From the NCBI GenBank assembly GCA_025453675.1, contig JALOPW010000008.1, forward strand, positions 1 through 56,055: 56,055 nt of DNA, read 5' to 3'. This DNA comes from Methanolinea sp. (GTDB lineage: Archaea; Halobacteriota; Methanomicrobia; Methanomicrobiales; Methanospirillaceae). Made by a program: the position numbers and the translations under genes. The notes under the pieces were generated by a model that saw nothing but the letters and a program-made list of their open reading frames with translations, made no database searches and had not been told where the DNA came from. Shown here piece by piece: positions 17,212-26,739 of this stretch (positions are counted from its first letter, which is position 1; each line of letters begins with the position of its first letter).

Positions 17212-17862
17212 TCATACCTCCCATCCATAGTGACCCAGGAGTGGCACAAATACCACGCCACCAAAGGAGGTGCTGGTGATGTCCTCTCCTCTCTTCTCCA
17301 GCCGGATCAGCTCCTGGATGTCGCGGGCTCCCACCGGGGCCACCAGGCGGCCCCCCTCGGCCATCTGGGAGATCAGGGGTCCGGGAACCCGTGGTGTTGC
17401 CGCGGTGACGAGGATGGCCTGGTAGGGAGCCCCGGGGGGATATCCCTCCGTTCCATCCCCCACCACCACGCGCACATGGGAGATCCCGGCCTTCTCCAGG
17501 TTCTCTTCCGCCATCCTGGCAACCTCCGGTATCCGTTCGACGGTGATGACATCTGCACCCAGAACTGCAAGAATCGCTGCCTGGTAGCCACTGCCCGTAC
17601 CGATCTCGAGCACCCTGTCGCCCGGGGAGATCTCCAGAAGCTCGGTCATGAGGCCGACGATGAAGGGCTGGGAGATGGTCTGTCCCTGTCCAATGGGCAG
17701 GGGACTGTCCCTGTAGGCTGCACCCTGGTATTCGGCAGTGATAAAGAGATGCCGGGGAACCTTGCGCATGGCCTCGAGGACCCGGGGGTTTCTGACCCCC
17801 CTGGCTGCGATCTGGGTATCCACCATGGCACTCCTCTCTCCGGCCCGGGGATCTGCAGGCAT
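17212..17862 (-). CDS. pcm: protein-L-isoaspartate O-methyltransferase
   Basis: This 216-residue SAM-dependent enzyme repairs isoaspartyl residues in damaged proteins. It has the family motif GQGQTISQPFIVGLM, the SAM loop VLEIGTGSGYQAAIL (about residue 85), and VTAATPRVP (about 160). AAAGGAG lies 7 bases before the ATG at 17862, which fixes the start. It follows sufB by 27 bases and precedes the cyclase gene. Confidence 0.95.
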   Translation of the reverse strand: MPADPRAGERSAMVDTQIAARGVRNPRVLEAMRKVPRHLFITAEYQGAAYRDSPLPIGQGQTISQPFIVGLMTELLEISPGDRVLEIGTGSGYQAAILAVLGADVITVERIPEVARMAEENLEKAGISHVRVVVGDGTEGYPPGAPYQAILVTAATPRVPGPLISQMAEGGRLVAPVGARDIQELIRLEKRGEDITSTSFGGVVFVPLLGHYGWEV

Positions 17863-17889
17863 CTCTCTTCTCCTTTGCGCTTCCTCTGT

Positions 17890-19005
17890 TCAGAACCCGC
17901 TCTTCTCCGCGGAATCTATGGCCGCGTCGATCTGGTTCTGGAGAGACTCCGGCAGGCCGGCTATCTTCACATCAAGAAATCCCCTGATGATGGTTGCGGT
18001 GGCCACATCCTCGTCAAGGCCGCGGGACATCAGGTACTCGATCTCGTCCCTGGCGATCTTGCCCACCGCGGCCTCGTGGGAGAGCTCCGTATCCACCACG
18101 TCTCCCTTGATCTCGGGGATGGCATGGATGGTCCCGTCCTTGAGGATGAGTCCCCTGCACTCGATATGCCCCTTGGTGTGCCTGGTCGCCCCCTCGATCA
18201 TCCCCCGGGAGATGATGGTACCTCCGGTGGTAATGGCACGGGTCAGGAGCTCGGCTGTCGCCCCTTCTGCGGAGAGCCGTACGATTGATCCAAGATCCAT
18301 ATACGAACCAGGGGTGCATACCACAATGCTGCTGAACCTGGCAATCGAATTTTTTCCTGCAAGCTCTGCGAAGGGTGACATCTGGATCTTCCGCACCGGC
18401 TGCATGCAGACATAATTGGAGAGGAAGATCCCGTTCTCTTCTATTCTCGCCGCACTCCGCGGGAATACGCTGATTTCGTCCCCCCAGTTGTGGATCATGG
18501 TCGAGGTGATGCGTGCATCCTTTCCCACATAGAACTCGCTTACCCCTATGTGGGAGCCGGTCTTTGTGTAGGAGGCGCTTGCGCACCCTGATATGAGGTG
18601 CAGTTCCGCACCCTCCTCGGCTATGATGATATTATGCACGTGCTGGACGGGTGTTTTTGCCAGGAACAGGCATGTCTGGAGAGGAAATACGGTCTTGCTC
18701 CCTTTCCTGGCGATGATCACAAAACCCCTGGGATCGGGCTGGTCTGCGACATACCGGGTGTACTGGTCCTTGTCCTTCTTCACCAGTTTCCAGGAGTATT
18801 CGTTGAGCCAGTCATACTTCGCGAGCGCCTCGTGGATGGAGAGGACCTCTATCCCCTTCTCGAGCGCCGCCACCTGCTTGATCTCCTGGTCGACCTGGAA
18901 GAAGCTTCCCGAGCGGTTCTTCATGTCGACCTCCAGGCCCGTCTGGGTCAGCCGGTCCCGGTCCGTGGTGGAGAGGTCTGCCATCTGCTCTATATCTTCT
19001 GGCAT
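17890..19005 (-). CDS. sufB: SufB/SufD-family Fe-S scaffold protein (minimal SufBC system)
   Basis: With SufC this forms an ATP-driven Fe-S cluster assembly complex in the cytoplasm. The protein is 371 residues from the ATG at 19005. It has a beta-helix core with HNIIIAEEGAELHLISGC (about residue 120), and the conserved C-terminal region GHIECRGLILKDGT then DTELSHEAAVGKI, the family's SufC-contact and Glu/His region. A longer frame reaches 19089, but AAGGAG sits 8 bases before the ATG at 19005, which overlaps the sufC end by 16 bases. Only two genes are present, as in the simple methanogen SUF-like (SMS) system. Confidence 0.92.
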   Translation of the reverse strand: MPEDIEQMADLSTTDRDRLTQTGLEVDMKNRSGSFFQVDQEIKQVAALEKGIEVLSIHEALAKYDWLNEYSWKLVKKDKDQYTRYVADQPDPRGFVIIARKGSKTVFPLQTCLFLAKTPVQHVHNIIIAEEGAELHLISGCASASYTKTGSHIGVSEFYVGKDARITSTMIHNWGDEISVFPRSAARIEENGIFLSNYVCMQPVRKIQMSPFAELAGKNSIARFSSIVVCTPGSYMDLGSIVRLSAEGATAELLTRAITTGGTIISRGMIEGATRHTKGHIECRGLILKDGTIHAIPEIKGDVVDTELSHEAAVGKIARDEIEYLMSRGLDEDVATATIIRGFLDVKIAGLPESLQNQIDAAIDSAEKSGF

Positions 19006-19721
19006 GCCAGGCACTCCTTGTATCCTGATGTCTTGATCACCCGGAGGATCTCCCGGGGGTTTCCATGGCAGCGGAAGACGCCATCGCACATCACGTGCCC
19101 GAAGTCCGCGTCCAGGTAGTCAAGTATGTAACCGGTATGGGTGATCACGAGGCCACTTTTCTTCCGGTTCACGATATGTACATCCTTTTCAAGCAGCCTG
19201 GCAATGGCATTCCCGATGAGGCTGATGTTCTCGAGATCCACTCCGCTCTCCGGTTCGTCGAGCATCACGAAATCAGGCTGCTGGACCATCAGCTGCAGGA
19301 CTTCGCTCCTCTTGATCTCTCCGCCCGAGAATCCCAGGTTGATGGCCCGGTCCATGAAATTATCCATGTGCAGGTACCGGGTGTATTCGCTGACCATCCC
19401 GACACGGTCTCCGGAAGTGACTGCAAGCAGCTTCCCAAGCTTGAGCCCGGCGATGGTGGGGGGCCTCTGGAAGAGCAGCCCCATGCCAAGCTTTGCCCGC
19501 TCGTGGATGGGCATCCTTGTCACATCCCTCCCCTTGAACACTATACTCCCGCTGGTCACGTCCAGCCCTGCAAATCCCATTAATGCTCTGAGCAGGGTGG
19601 TTTTGCCTGACCCGTTGGGGCCCATAAGGACATGGGTCTCCCCTTCCTTGATGTGAAGATTGATATCATGGAGCACCTCCCGCTCCCCTATCTTCACATG
19701 CAGATCCTCGATATCCAGCAT
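18990..19721 (-). CDS. sufC: Fe-S cluster assembly ATPase SufC
   Basis: This 243-residue soluble ABC ATPase powers the SufB scaffold. Walker A is GPNGSGKTT (about residue 34), the signature is FSGGEIKRSE (about 131), and Walker B is FVMLDEPESGVD (about 153). GGAGAG precedes the ATG. A GATATAGG element on the minus strand near 19752 may be its TATA box. It appears to head the long minus-strand gene run that continues to the HDAC-like gene. Confidence 0.94.
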   Translation of the reverse strand: MLDIEDLHVKIGEREVLHDINLHIKEGETHVLMGPNGSGKTTLLRALMGFAGLDVTSGSIVFKGRDVTRMPIHERAKLGMGLLFQRPPTIAGLKLGKLLAVTSGDRVGMVSEYTRYLHMDNFMDRAINLGFSGGEIKRSEVLQLMVQQPDFVMLDEPESGVDLENISLIGNAIARLLEKDVHIVNRKKSGLVITHTGYILDYLDADFGHVMCDGVFRCHGNPREILRVIKTSGYKECLACQKI

Positions 19722-19907
19722 TGTGTCTCTCCAGACCTCTGGTTACACCTATATCTCGGGGCATAAGGATTAAACGGTTGTGACCTTCACATACTGCATC
19801 TGATAACCCCGGTGAATGCGATGATTCCTCGTAAAGAGGGAGATGTATTCTGTGCGGGTTTTCGGCTATGTTCTACCGGGAACTGCCACGAAGGGTTTTT
19901 CTGTGCT

Positions 19908-21032
19908 TCACATGCCGGGAAGAGCAGCGAGCCAGGCATAGGTCCCTTTGCGGTCGTACTGGTGGGTGATGAGATAGTTGTGGACGCCGGCCAGCCGGTT
20001 GAACCGGTTCACCACTTCCAGGAGATCGGCCCGTAACCTGTTATACTCCTGCACCTGGGCGTTGTATCCGGGAATCCTCATATTATACCCGCCCGTGTCA
20101 CCGCGTGAAAGCATCTGCTCCATGGACGCCTTCTGGGAGTCGAGCCTGTCTTTCATCCCCTGCAGAATGCTCTCCCAATTCCGGATATCCGTCTCCAGGA
20201 GGGCAAGTTCACGCTCGGTCTCTTTCACCGACTGCCAGAGTTCAGCCGTCTCACGGCAGCGGGTATAGTTGAGAGTCCCGTCTCCCACCGGGATAACCGT
20301 GGGTAGGGATGTGAGCCGGATCCCGCCGGCGAGTTCTCTGGGAGGGATCCCTACAAGGCTCACGTTGGTGGTCTCGATATAGGCATACCCGGTTCCCTGG
20401 TAGCCGGGTTCATCACAGCCAATCCCCACTGCCATGTGCCTCTCCTGGTCGAAATAGAGGAGCGCTGTCCTGTATCCTTCACGGCTGAGAAGGCCCGCCA
20501 GGAGCAGGCTCTTGTCATCGCAGTCACCCAGACCGTCCACATAGGTCTCCACCGGGAAGCGAGGGCTGGTGAGGTTCTGGCTCTCGTAGGGAATGGACTG
20601 GACAAAAACCGCCAGGAGTTCTGCATACTCGTCCTGGTCCAGGCTGCGGGTGTTCCGCTCCACCCGGAAGAGGGAGAGCAGCCTGGAATAGAACCCATCC
20701 TGGCCTGTATCCCCGATAAGGGCCTGGTAAATACCCGCCCTCCACACCTCCTCCGCGATGGAGTGGTCATACACGCGGGCACTCTTCTCGGCTACCCTGG
20801 CCCCGGCGTACACTGCGGCGTCCACCGGGGTGTCGACCACCACGTTCCGGTCCTGGAACGGGAAAGTGTAGACCGCCGGGGGGGGCATGGCCCCCCCTTC
20901 AACAGGGACGATTCTCGGGTAGACAACCGGCGACCCGAACCAGGGAAGGGCTTCCAGGCACCCCGATGCGAACAGGGCAGAGAGGAACACACTCATGAGC
21001 ATGATGCTGGACAACATTCGCACGGATATCAC
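19908..21032 (-). CDS. secreted lipoprotein with transglutaminase-like domain
   Basis: The 374-residue protein starts with a hydrophobic signal ending in the lipobox FASGC (Cys about residue 25), so it is probably anchored outside the membrane. The transglutaminase-like core has YVDGLGDCDDKSLLLAGLL (catalytic Cys about 170) and HMAVGIG (His about 200), with a downstream acidic residue. From about residue 265 to 350 the chain is Glu/Leu-rich and predicted coiled coil. The GTG at 21032 directly follows the stop of the HAD gene; an ATG at 21017 is the other possible start. It may be a cell-surface peptidase or crosslinker. Confidence 0.78.
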   Translation of the reverse strand: MISVRMLSSIMLMSVFLSALFASGCLEALPWFGSPVVYPRIVPVEGGAMPPPAVYTFPFQDRNVVVDTPVDAAVYAGARVAEKSARVYDHSIAEEVWRAGIYQALIGDTGQDGFYSRLLSLFRVERNTRSLDQDEYAELLAVFVQSIPYESQNLTSPRFPVETYVDGLGDCDDKSLLLAGLLSREGYRTALLYFDQERHMAVGIGCDEPGYQGTGYAYIETTNVSLVGIPPRELAGGIRLTSLPTVIPVGDGTLNYTRCRETAELWQSVKETERELALLETDIRNWESILQGMKDRLDSQKASMEQMLSRGDTGGYNMRIPGYNAQVQEYNRLRADLLEVVNRFNRLAGVHNYLITHQYDRKGTYAWLAALPGM

Positions 21033-21815
21033 TCATTGGCTGGATTTTTGCAGGTAGTCCGGCAGGGCTGCGATGGAGGAGAGCACCGCGGTGGGAGGCC
21101 TGGCGATGAGGGGGGGCGCCTCCGGCCGGAACTTCCCTGTCTTCACCAGGAATCCGGCCATGCCCGAATCCATGGCTCCCTGCACATCACTGACCGCATC
21201 ATCCCCGATCATGGCGCACTCTCCGGGAGAGAGCCCCATGGAGTCCAGTGCCATCCGGAAGAATGATCCGGATGGTTTACCTACCAGCTCGGCACTTCTG
21301 CCGGTTGCATACTCGAGTGCGGCGACAAATGGACCCGCCGAGAGGGAGAGCCCTCCCTCATCCATCCAGTAGCGGTCCCTCTCCAGGGCCATGAAGGGAA
21401 CATCCTCCAGGATGAGGCGGAATGCACGGTTCATGGCCTGGTAAGTGAAATTGTCCCCGGCATCGCCCACGATTACCACCTCCGCATCATGCAGGGACTG
21501 CTGCAGGCCGGCCTCCTCAAAGTCATGGTGCACATCGCCGGTTGAGAGGAGGGATATCCTGGATCCCCCTCTCTGCCGGACCAGTGCCGCAGCGGCGGCT
21601 GCAGGGGTAAAGATGATCTCTGAGGGGATATCCAGGTTCATCGCCGAGAGCCGCAGGGAGATGCTCTTCCTGGATCTCCGGGTGGTATTGGAGATGAACC
21701 GGAACGGGTATCCCTCATGGCGAAGCCACGATATGGTTTCCATGGCCCCGGGGACCTGCACTCCACCGGTGTAGATCACCCCGTCAAGATCGATAAGGAA
21801 CCCCCGGAGGCTCAT
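21033..21815 (-). CDS. HAD superfamily (subfamily IIA) phosphatase
   Basis: The 260-residue protein has the nucleophile motif FLIDLDGVIYTGG at the N-terminus, FISNTTRRS as motif II, VGKPSGSFF with the motif III Lys, and MIGDDAVSDVQGA as motif IV. The cap is of the C2A type found in NagD/LHPP-like phosphatases. Substrates in the family range from sugar phosphates to phosphohistidine, so the target cannot be named. It overlaps the amidotransferase gene by 4 bases (ATGA) and abuts the lipoprotein gene. Confidence 0.85.
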   Translation of the reverse strand: MSLRGFLIDLDGVIYTGGVQVPGAMETISWLRHEGYPFRFISNTTRRSRKSISLRLSAMNLDIPSEIIFTPAAAAAALVRQRGGSRISLLSTGDVHHDFEEAGLQQSLHDAEVVIVGDAGDNFTYQAMNRAFRLILEDVPFMALERDRYWMDEGGLSLSAGPFVAALEYATGRSAELVGKPSGSFFRMALDSMGLSPGECAMIGDDAVSDVQGAMDSGMAGFLVKTGKFRPEAPPLIARPPTAVLSSIAALPDYLQKSSQ

Positions 21816-22471
21816 GATCCTGACCCCCGGGCGAGGAAGGCTCCGGTGATCTCTCCGCAGATATCACGGCTCTTCTCAATGAACAGATCTGTCTCCCGCA
21901 TGAGAATATCCTGCACCTCGGCCGGAAGGGTGCCTGACCAGCGTTGTACAAGGGAAGGTGTGATCTCCATGTGGAACTGAACCCCTGTCCCGGACCCGCA
22001 GGTGAAGAACTGATTCTCCACCCTGTCCCCACGGCACACCAGCCGTGCACCTTCCGGGAGATCAAATGTCTCCTGGTGCCACTGGAAGACAGGGAACTGC
22101 CAGGGAAGCGTGAAAGGGATCGAACCGCCAGCCCGGGAGACCATGCACCACCCCACCTCCCGGGCCCCGGGATAGACCCGTGACCCGAGTGCGGCAGCAA
22201 TCAGCTGTGCTCCGAGGCATATTCCCAGCACAGGAGACCTCCTGGCTATCAGAAGGCGTATCTGCTCTTTTTCCGCGTGAAGAAACGGATATTCCTCCTC
22301 ATCATTCACGCTCATCGACCCGCCGAGGAGTATGGTATGACTCCTCTCACCGGCAGGGATCTCGTTGGTCTCGTGGAGGGGGTGTACTCTGAAGGAAACA
22401 CCTTTCTCGTTGAGAATCTCTTCCAGGCATCCTGCAGATTCCTCATCTCCATGCTGGCAGATGGCGATCAT
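21812..22471 (-). CDS. class I glutamine amidotransferase-like protein
   Basis: The 219-residue protein has the nucleophile elbow GICLGAQLIAAALG (Cys about residue 83) and VQFHMEIT with the catalytic His and Glu. FQWHQETFDLPEGA is the typical stretch of stand-alone GMP-synthase-like amidotransferases, some of which release glutamate from gamma-glutamyl compounds. A longer frame extends to 22849 but would run antisense through the mrfB-like gene. GGAG just before the ATG at 22471 supports the shorter start. It shares a 111-base divergent upstream region with the exonuclease gene. Confidence 0.85.
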   Translation of the reverse strand: MIAICQHGDEESAGCLEEILNEKGVSFRVHPLHETNEIPAGERSHTILLGGSMSVNDEEEYPFLHAEKEQIRLLIARRSPVLGICLGAQLIAAALGSRVYPGAREVGWCMVSRAGGSIPFTLPWQFPVFQWHQETFDLPEGARLVCRGDRVENQFFTCGSGTGVQFHMEITPSLVQRWSGTLPAEVQDILMRETDLFIEKSRDICGEITGAFLARGSGS

Positions 22472-22582
22472 CACTCCTTTTCGGTTGACGCAAAAAGGGA
22501 TAAGCAGTGGGGTCGCTCCACTTTCACGGTGCACAGTGAAGCCTGAAATGCAACTCCCCCCATAATCCCTCCAGAAGACTCC

Positions 22583-23653
22583 ATGACCCTGCCACTGGCC
22601 TTTGAATCTGCCAGCAGACTCTGGCGGGAGCGCATTGTCAGGGCACCCGATTACACTGTGATCAGGAATGATCGCCTGTTCATGGCCAGCGTCTCCGGTG
22701 CGCCTATCCTTGAATCTGAATACCATGAGGTCCTGCGCCTGAAGTACTCCCTCCTGCAGAGGTACGAAGGTATCCCCCTCGAGGAGGTGTTCCCCGGCCG
22801 CGTTCTCGAGACCGCGGAAGGTGCGGTCTATTGTATCACCCGGCGCCACGGGCTCCGTCTTCCCGGGAGGGCCCCGGGGGAGGTCCGCCAGCAGCTCGAA
22901 TCAGATCTCACCCTGGTGTACGGTATAGGGAAACGGAAGGAGAGCGAACTGAGGCGGAGGGGTTACCGCACCATTCCCGACCTCCTTCAGCACCGCCGGT
23001 TCAGGGATTCGGCCCGCGAATGCCTTCGGGTGCTGAGGGAGGGCAGTCCCGCGGATGTGCGTGCCATGGTATCCCGCTGGCACCCCGTCTCCCATCCCCA
23101 CTGCCTCAGCACCGCCGGGCTCTACCGGTGTGAGCAGTTCCTCTTCCTCGACCTGGAGACGCTCGGCATCTACCAGCGCCCGGTGATTCTGGCCGGCCTG
23201 GCCTTCATGGATGGTGATACACTCGTCACCTGCCAGTATCTCGTCCGGAGCATGGAAGAGGAACTCCCCGCTCTCCTTGCAACCAGGGAGCACCTCTCCG
23301 GGGAGACGGTTCTCGTCACCTATAATGGCCGGACGTTTGATGTGCCATATCTGATGGAGCGGTATGCCATGTATGGAGAGGCCTGCGAGATCCACAATCC
23401 CCATTACGACCTCCTCCACCCCTCGCGGAGGCGATGGCGTGACGAGTTCCCCGACTGCCGCCTGATGACCCTGGAAGAGCGGCTCTTTTCCATTCACAGG
23501 GATCAGGATGTCCCCTCCATGATGGTACCCGAGTTTTACGAGGCTTTCCTCACTTCGCAGAATCCAGGGCCGCTGGTCCCCGTGGTGGAGCACAACTGCC
23601 AGGACCTGATCTCCCTGGCCCGCCTCTTCTGCCTCTTCCGGGAGGGGTGGTGA
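22583..23653 (+). CDS. RNase H-like exonuclease, MrfB/YprB family
   Basis: The 356-residue protein carries a DnaQ-like exonuclease fold in its C-terminal half: FLFLDLETLG (motif I with Asp and Glu, about residue 192), VTYNGRTFDVPYL (motif II, about 247) and EHNCQDLISLARL (motif III, about 338). The middle has a helix-hairpin-helix-like DNA-binding segment, LVYGIGKRKESELRRRG. In Bacillus subtilis the homologous YprB (MrfB) works with the YprA helicase in repair of mitomycin damage. Here the helicase gene follows with a 1-base overlap, which supports the same partnership. Confidence 0.85.
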   Translation: MTLPLAFESASRLWRERIVRAPDYTVIRNDRLFMASVSGAPILESEYHEVLRLKYSLLQRYEGIPLEEVFPGRVLETAEGAVYCITRRHGLRLPGRAPGEVRQQLESDLTLVYGIGKRKESELRRRGYRTIPDLLQHRRFRDSARECLRVLREGSPADVRAMVSRWHPVSHPHCLSTAGLYRCEQFLFLDLETLGIYQRPVILAGLAFMDGDTLVTCQYLVRSMEEELPALLATREHLSGETVLVTYNGRTFDVPYLMERYAMYGEACEIHNPHYDLLHPSRRRWRDEFPDCRLMTLEERLFSIHRDQDVPSMMVPEFYEAFLTSQNPGPLVPVVEHNCQDLISLARLFCLFREGW

Positions 23654-25923
23654 TGGGTGTCGCACACCTCCTCCAATCTCTCTCTGCCGATCCCGGGCTG
23701 GCGCCGGGGTTCGTGCACACCGAAGAGATCCCTGCACGCGACGCGGAGTATGGCACGCTGGGCCGGGATCTCCCCCTCCCAATCCGGCAGTACCTTGATT
23801 CCCGGCACATCACGCTCTACTCCCACCAGTGCGAGGCAATCGAGGCGTTCCGGGCCGGGGAGAGCGTTATCCTCACTACCTCCACTGCATCAGGAAAGAC
23901 ACTTGCCTATGCCCTCCCTGTCTTCGAAGGGATATTCGAGCACCCGGAATCTTCTTTCCTCCTTCTCTATCCCACGAAAGCCCTCACCCATGACCAGCTA
24001 CGCACATTCCTGTCCCTTGAGGAGCAGGTGGGGATCACCGCTTCCACCGCAGTGTACGACGGGGACACAGAGACCGGTCGGCGACCGCGCATTCGCCAGT
24101 CGGTCCGGATCCTTCTTTCGAACCCGCACGAACTCCACCATATTCTCTCCTGGCACCACCAGTGGAGCCGGTTCTTCTCAGGCCTTGGGGGGGTGGTCAT
24201 CGACGAGGCGCACCGTTACCGGGGAGTGTTCGGCTCGCACGTGGCCCTCCTGTTGAGGCGCCTTCGCAGGATCTCCAGGCATTATGGGTCTGATCCCCGG
24301 TTCTTCCTCTCCACCGCCACCCTGGCCAATCCCTCGCAGTTTGCATCGAGACTCTGTGGTATTCCCTGCAGGGAGATCGGAAGGGATGGCTCTCCGCACG
24401 GCCCCCGGACATGTGTGTTCTACAATCCTTACCAGGCCTGGCCTCTGGCGCGCTCTGTGCACCGGGACACCTCGATCCTGCTGGCAAAGTGCATGGACCA
24501 TGGCCTGCAGACCATCTGTTTTACCGGATCCAGGAAGACTGCGGAGTTGGTGGCGCTTCGGGCAGGGGATATGTCTTCCAGGGGAAAAAGGGATGCTGCA
24601 CCCGGGATCGCAGCCTACCGGGCCGGGTACCTGCCTGAGGAACGGAGGCAAATAGAGGAGGGACTCCGGACCGGAACCCTGCGGGGTGTGGTCTCCACGA
24701 ACGCCCTTGAGGTAGGGATCGATATAGGCTCCCTGGAGGGAGTGATCCTCTCCGGGTTTCCCGGCACCATGATGGCCGCCTGGCAGCAGGTCGGCCGGGC
24801 TGGCCGTTCCTCCAGGGAATCGCTCGCCCTGATGGTGGCATACGCAAATCCCCTTGACCAGTATTTCATGCACCACCCGGCATCGTTCTTCGGGGCCTCC
24901 CACGAACACGCCATCATCGACCTGGAGAACCCCTACATCCTCTCTGGCCAGATCCTCTGTGCCGGGGCCGAGCTCCCCCTTGATTGTGACCGGGACAGCG
25001 AATATTTCGGTCCGTCCCTCCCAACAGTCATCGCTGCCCATGCACGCGAATCACTGCTCGGGAAGACCAGGAGGGGGTGGATCTATTCGGGGAGCAGGCG
25101 AGCCTCTGACCTGGTGGGGATGGACGGCATCTCCCGCGAAACCTTCAGGGTCCTCTCTCAGGGAAGGGTGATCGAGACCATGGACCGGTCCCAGGCATTC
25201 CGCGAGGCGCATCATGGGGCGATTCTCCTCCACCAGGGGGAGCAGTACCGGGTGGACTCGTGCGACCTCGAGGGAAAGACCATCCACGTGACCCCGGTAG
25301 ACGTCGAGTATTACACCCGCCCCTTGAAATCCGTGCATATCACGATCAAGGGGATCCGGGATCAGCGCCCTTTGCCAGGGGCACACCTCTCTTATGGGGA
25401 CGTGGAGGTAACTGAGCAGTATACAGGCTATAAGCTCCTCAAATCCGAGACAATCATCGGGATTGAACCCCTGGACCTCCCTCCCATGCAGTTCGCCACC
25501 CGGGCGCTCTGGATTGGCGTCCCTCCCCCCGTGGCAGAGGTGGTCAACCTGCGGGGGGGGGATCTCGCAGGGGGCCTGCACGGGATGGAGCACGCCATGA
25601 TCGCAGTGATGCCCTTTCATGTCCTCTGTGATCGCTGGGACATCGGTGGCCTTTCGGTCCCCTGCGGCGGGGATCAGGGGGATCCGACCGTGTTTGTTTA
25701 CGACGGGTACGAGGGGGGTATTGGCCTTGCCGAGAAGGGGTATGAGATCTGTGAAGACCTCCTTGGGACGGCACGAACTCTTGTGGGAGAATGCGAATGC
25801 GAGGCGGGATGTCCCTCCTGTGTCCTCTCACCAAAGTGCGGAAATGACAACCAGCCCATGGACAAGGATGCGGCCCTGCAGCTGATCTCTCTCGTTTCAG
25901 GGGCAGAAACGGTAAAAAAATGA
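23653..25923 (+). CDS. DEAH-box helicase with C-terminal zinc domain, MrfA/YprA family
   Basis: The helicase is about 756 residues. Walker A is STASGKTLAY (about residue 79), motif II is VIDEAHRYRG, and motif VI reads QVGRAGRSSRE (about 377). The C-terminal DUF1998-type region ends in a four-Cys cluster, CECEAGCPSCVLSPKCGN, which binds zinc in MrfA. Its length matches B. subtilis MrfA. ATG at 23653 overlaps the TGA of the exonuclease gene; GTG codons at 23647 and 23650 are alternatives. It ends 9 bases from the convergent encapsulin gene. Confidence 0.88.
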   Translation: MGVAHLLQSLSADPGLAPGFVHTEEIPARDAEYGTLGRDLPLPIRQYLDSRHITLYSHQCEAIEAFRAGESVILTTSTASGKTLAYALPVFEGIFEHPESSFLLLYPTKALTHDQLRTFLSLEEQVGITASTAVYDGDTETGRRPRIRQSVRILLSNPHELHHILSWHHQWSRFFSGLGGVVIDEAHRYRGVFGSHVALLLRRLRRISRHYGSDPRFFLSTATLANPSQFASRLCGIPCREIGRDGSPHGPRTCVFYNPYQAWPLARSVHRDTSILLAKCMDHGLQTICFTGSRKTAELVALRAGDMSSRGKRDAAPGIAAYRAGYLPEERRQIEEGLRTGTLRGVVSTNALEVGIDIGSLEGVILSGFPGTMMAAWQQVGRAGRSSRESLALMVAYANPLDQYFMHHPASFFGASHEHAIIDLENPYILSGQILCAGAELPLDCDRDSEYFGPSLPTVIAAHARESLLGKTRRGWIYSGSRRASDLVGMDGISRETFRVLSQGRVIETMDRSQAFREAHHGAILLHQGEQYRVDSCDLEGKTIHVTPVDVEYYTRPLKSVHITIKGIRDQRPLPGAHLSYGDVEVTEQYTGYKLLKSETIIGIEPLDLPPMQFATRALWIGVPPPVAEVVNLRGGDLAGGLHGMEHAMIAVMPFHVLCDRWDIGGLSVPCGGDQGDPTVFVYDGYEGGIGLAEKGYEICEDLLGTARTLVGECECEAGCPSCVLSPKCGNDNQPMDKDAALQLISLVSGAETVKK

Positions 25924-25932
25924 ATGGAATAC

Positions 25933-26730
25933 CTATTCCTTGTCTTTCAGGACGCAGATGGACGCCGGTTCCTTTACCAGGAGAGCCAGGCTCTCGGTGA
26001 TGGAGAACTCCAGGCTGTCCCCGATGGGACCCACGAATCCAACGGTCATGTCCTGTCCGAGCACGATTGACGCATAGCGCTTCCCGGATGCCAGCAGGAC
26101 ACCCCCGCTCTTGAGGGCAGGTGCCTTGTACACGCCGTCCGAGACGATGGTCCGGATGTGCTCAAGCTCAGTGCTCTGTCCCTGCAGGTAGCGGCGGAAG
26201 AGGAGGTTGTATCGCGATGGAGCCAGGGCCAGGCTGTAGGGTCCGTGGTACCCGGCTTCATCGAGGAGGATCATGGCCTGGATGATATCATCGGCGGCCT
26301 TTCCAACCGTGTTCCACGACGAGAGCTTGAGCGTATTGGTGTCTTCCATGGTGAGAAGGCCTGGATTCCCCATGCCTCCCTCGAAGATGAGGGTATCCTC
26401 GTTCCGGGCGCACTCGATGGCTGCCTCTCCGGCAGCGGCTGCAGAGAAGGGAAGGCCGTTCTGTTCAAATGACAGCAGGTCCCTGATCCCCACAGTGAAA
26501 GTGGTGCTGATCATGTGCACCGGCACAAACTGGCTCACGGCCATGCACTCGCTGACCTGGCAGTCCTCAAGTGGGACTGCCTTGAGCCCCAGTCCATAGG
26601 GCCCCTCGATGTGCAGGAGCCGCCTTCCCGCGAGGATGCTCTTTGCGGCGTCGGCCATGGTCCCGTCAAGCAGGCTCCATGTTTCAGGCTGTATAGGGGC
26701 ATCCTCCCTCCCCAGATAACGGTTGGTCAT
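25933..26730 (-). CDS. encapsulin shell protein
   Basis: This 265-residue HK97-fold protein self-assembles into a protein nanocompartment. Typical family 1 features are the N-terminal NRYLGREDAPIQPETWSLLD, RRLLHIEGPYGLGLKAV (about residue 37), FEGGMGNPGLL (about 116), GPYSLALAPSRYNLLFRRY, and the ending ESLALLVKEPASICVL. It lies 9 bases downstream of a ferritin-like gene whose product ends with a cargo-loading peptide, so the two form a shell-and-cargo operon for iron storage or oxidative protection. Confidence 0.93.
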   Translation of the reverse strand: MTNRYLGREDAPIQPETWSLLDGTMADAAKSILAGRRLLHIEGPYGLGLKAVPLEDCQVSECMAVSQFVPVHMISTTFTVGIRDLLSFEQNGLPFSAAAAGEAAIECARNEDTLIFEGGMGNPGLLTMEDTNTLKLSSWNTVGKAADDIIQAMILLDEAGYHGPYSLALAPSRYNLLFRRYLQGQSTELEHIRTIVSDGVYKAPALKSGGVLLASGKRYASIVLGQDMTVGFVGPIGDSLEFSITESLALLVKEPASICVLKDKE

Positions 26731-26739
26731 AGCTCTTTT

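Noticed and set aside
22472-22849. N-terminal extension of the amidotransferase frame
   Set aside because: It overlaps the exonuclease gene on the other strand, and a ribosome-binding site supports ATG 22471.
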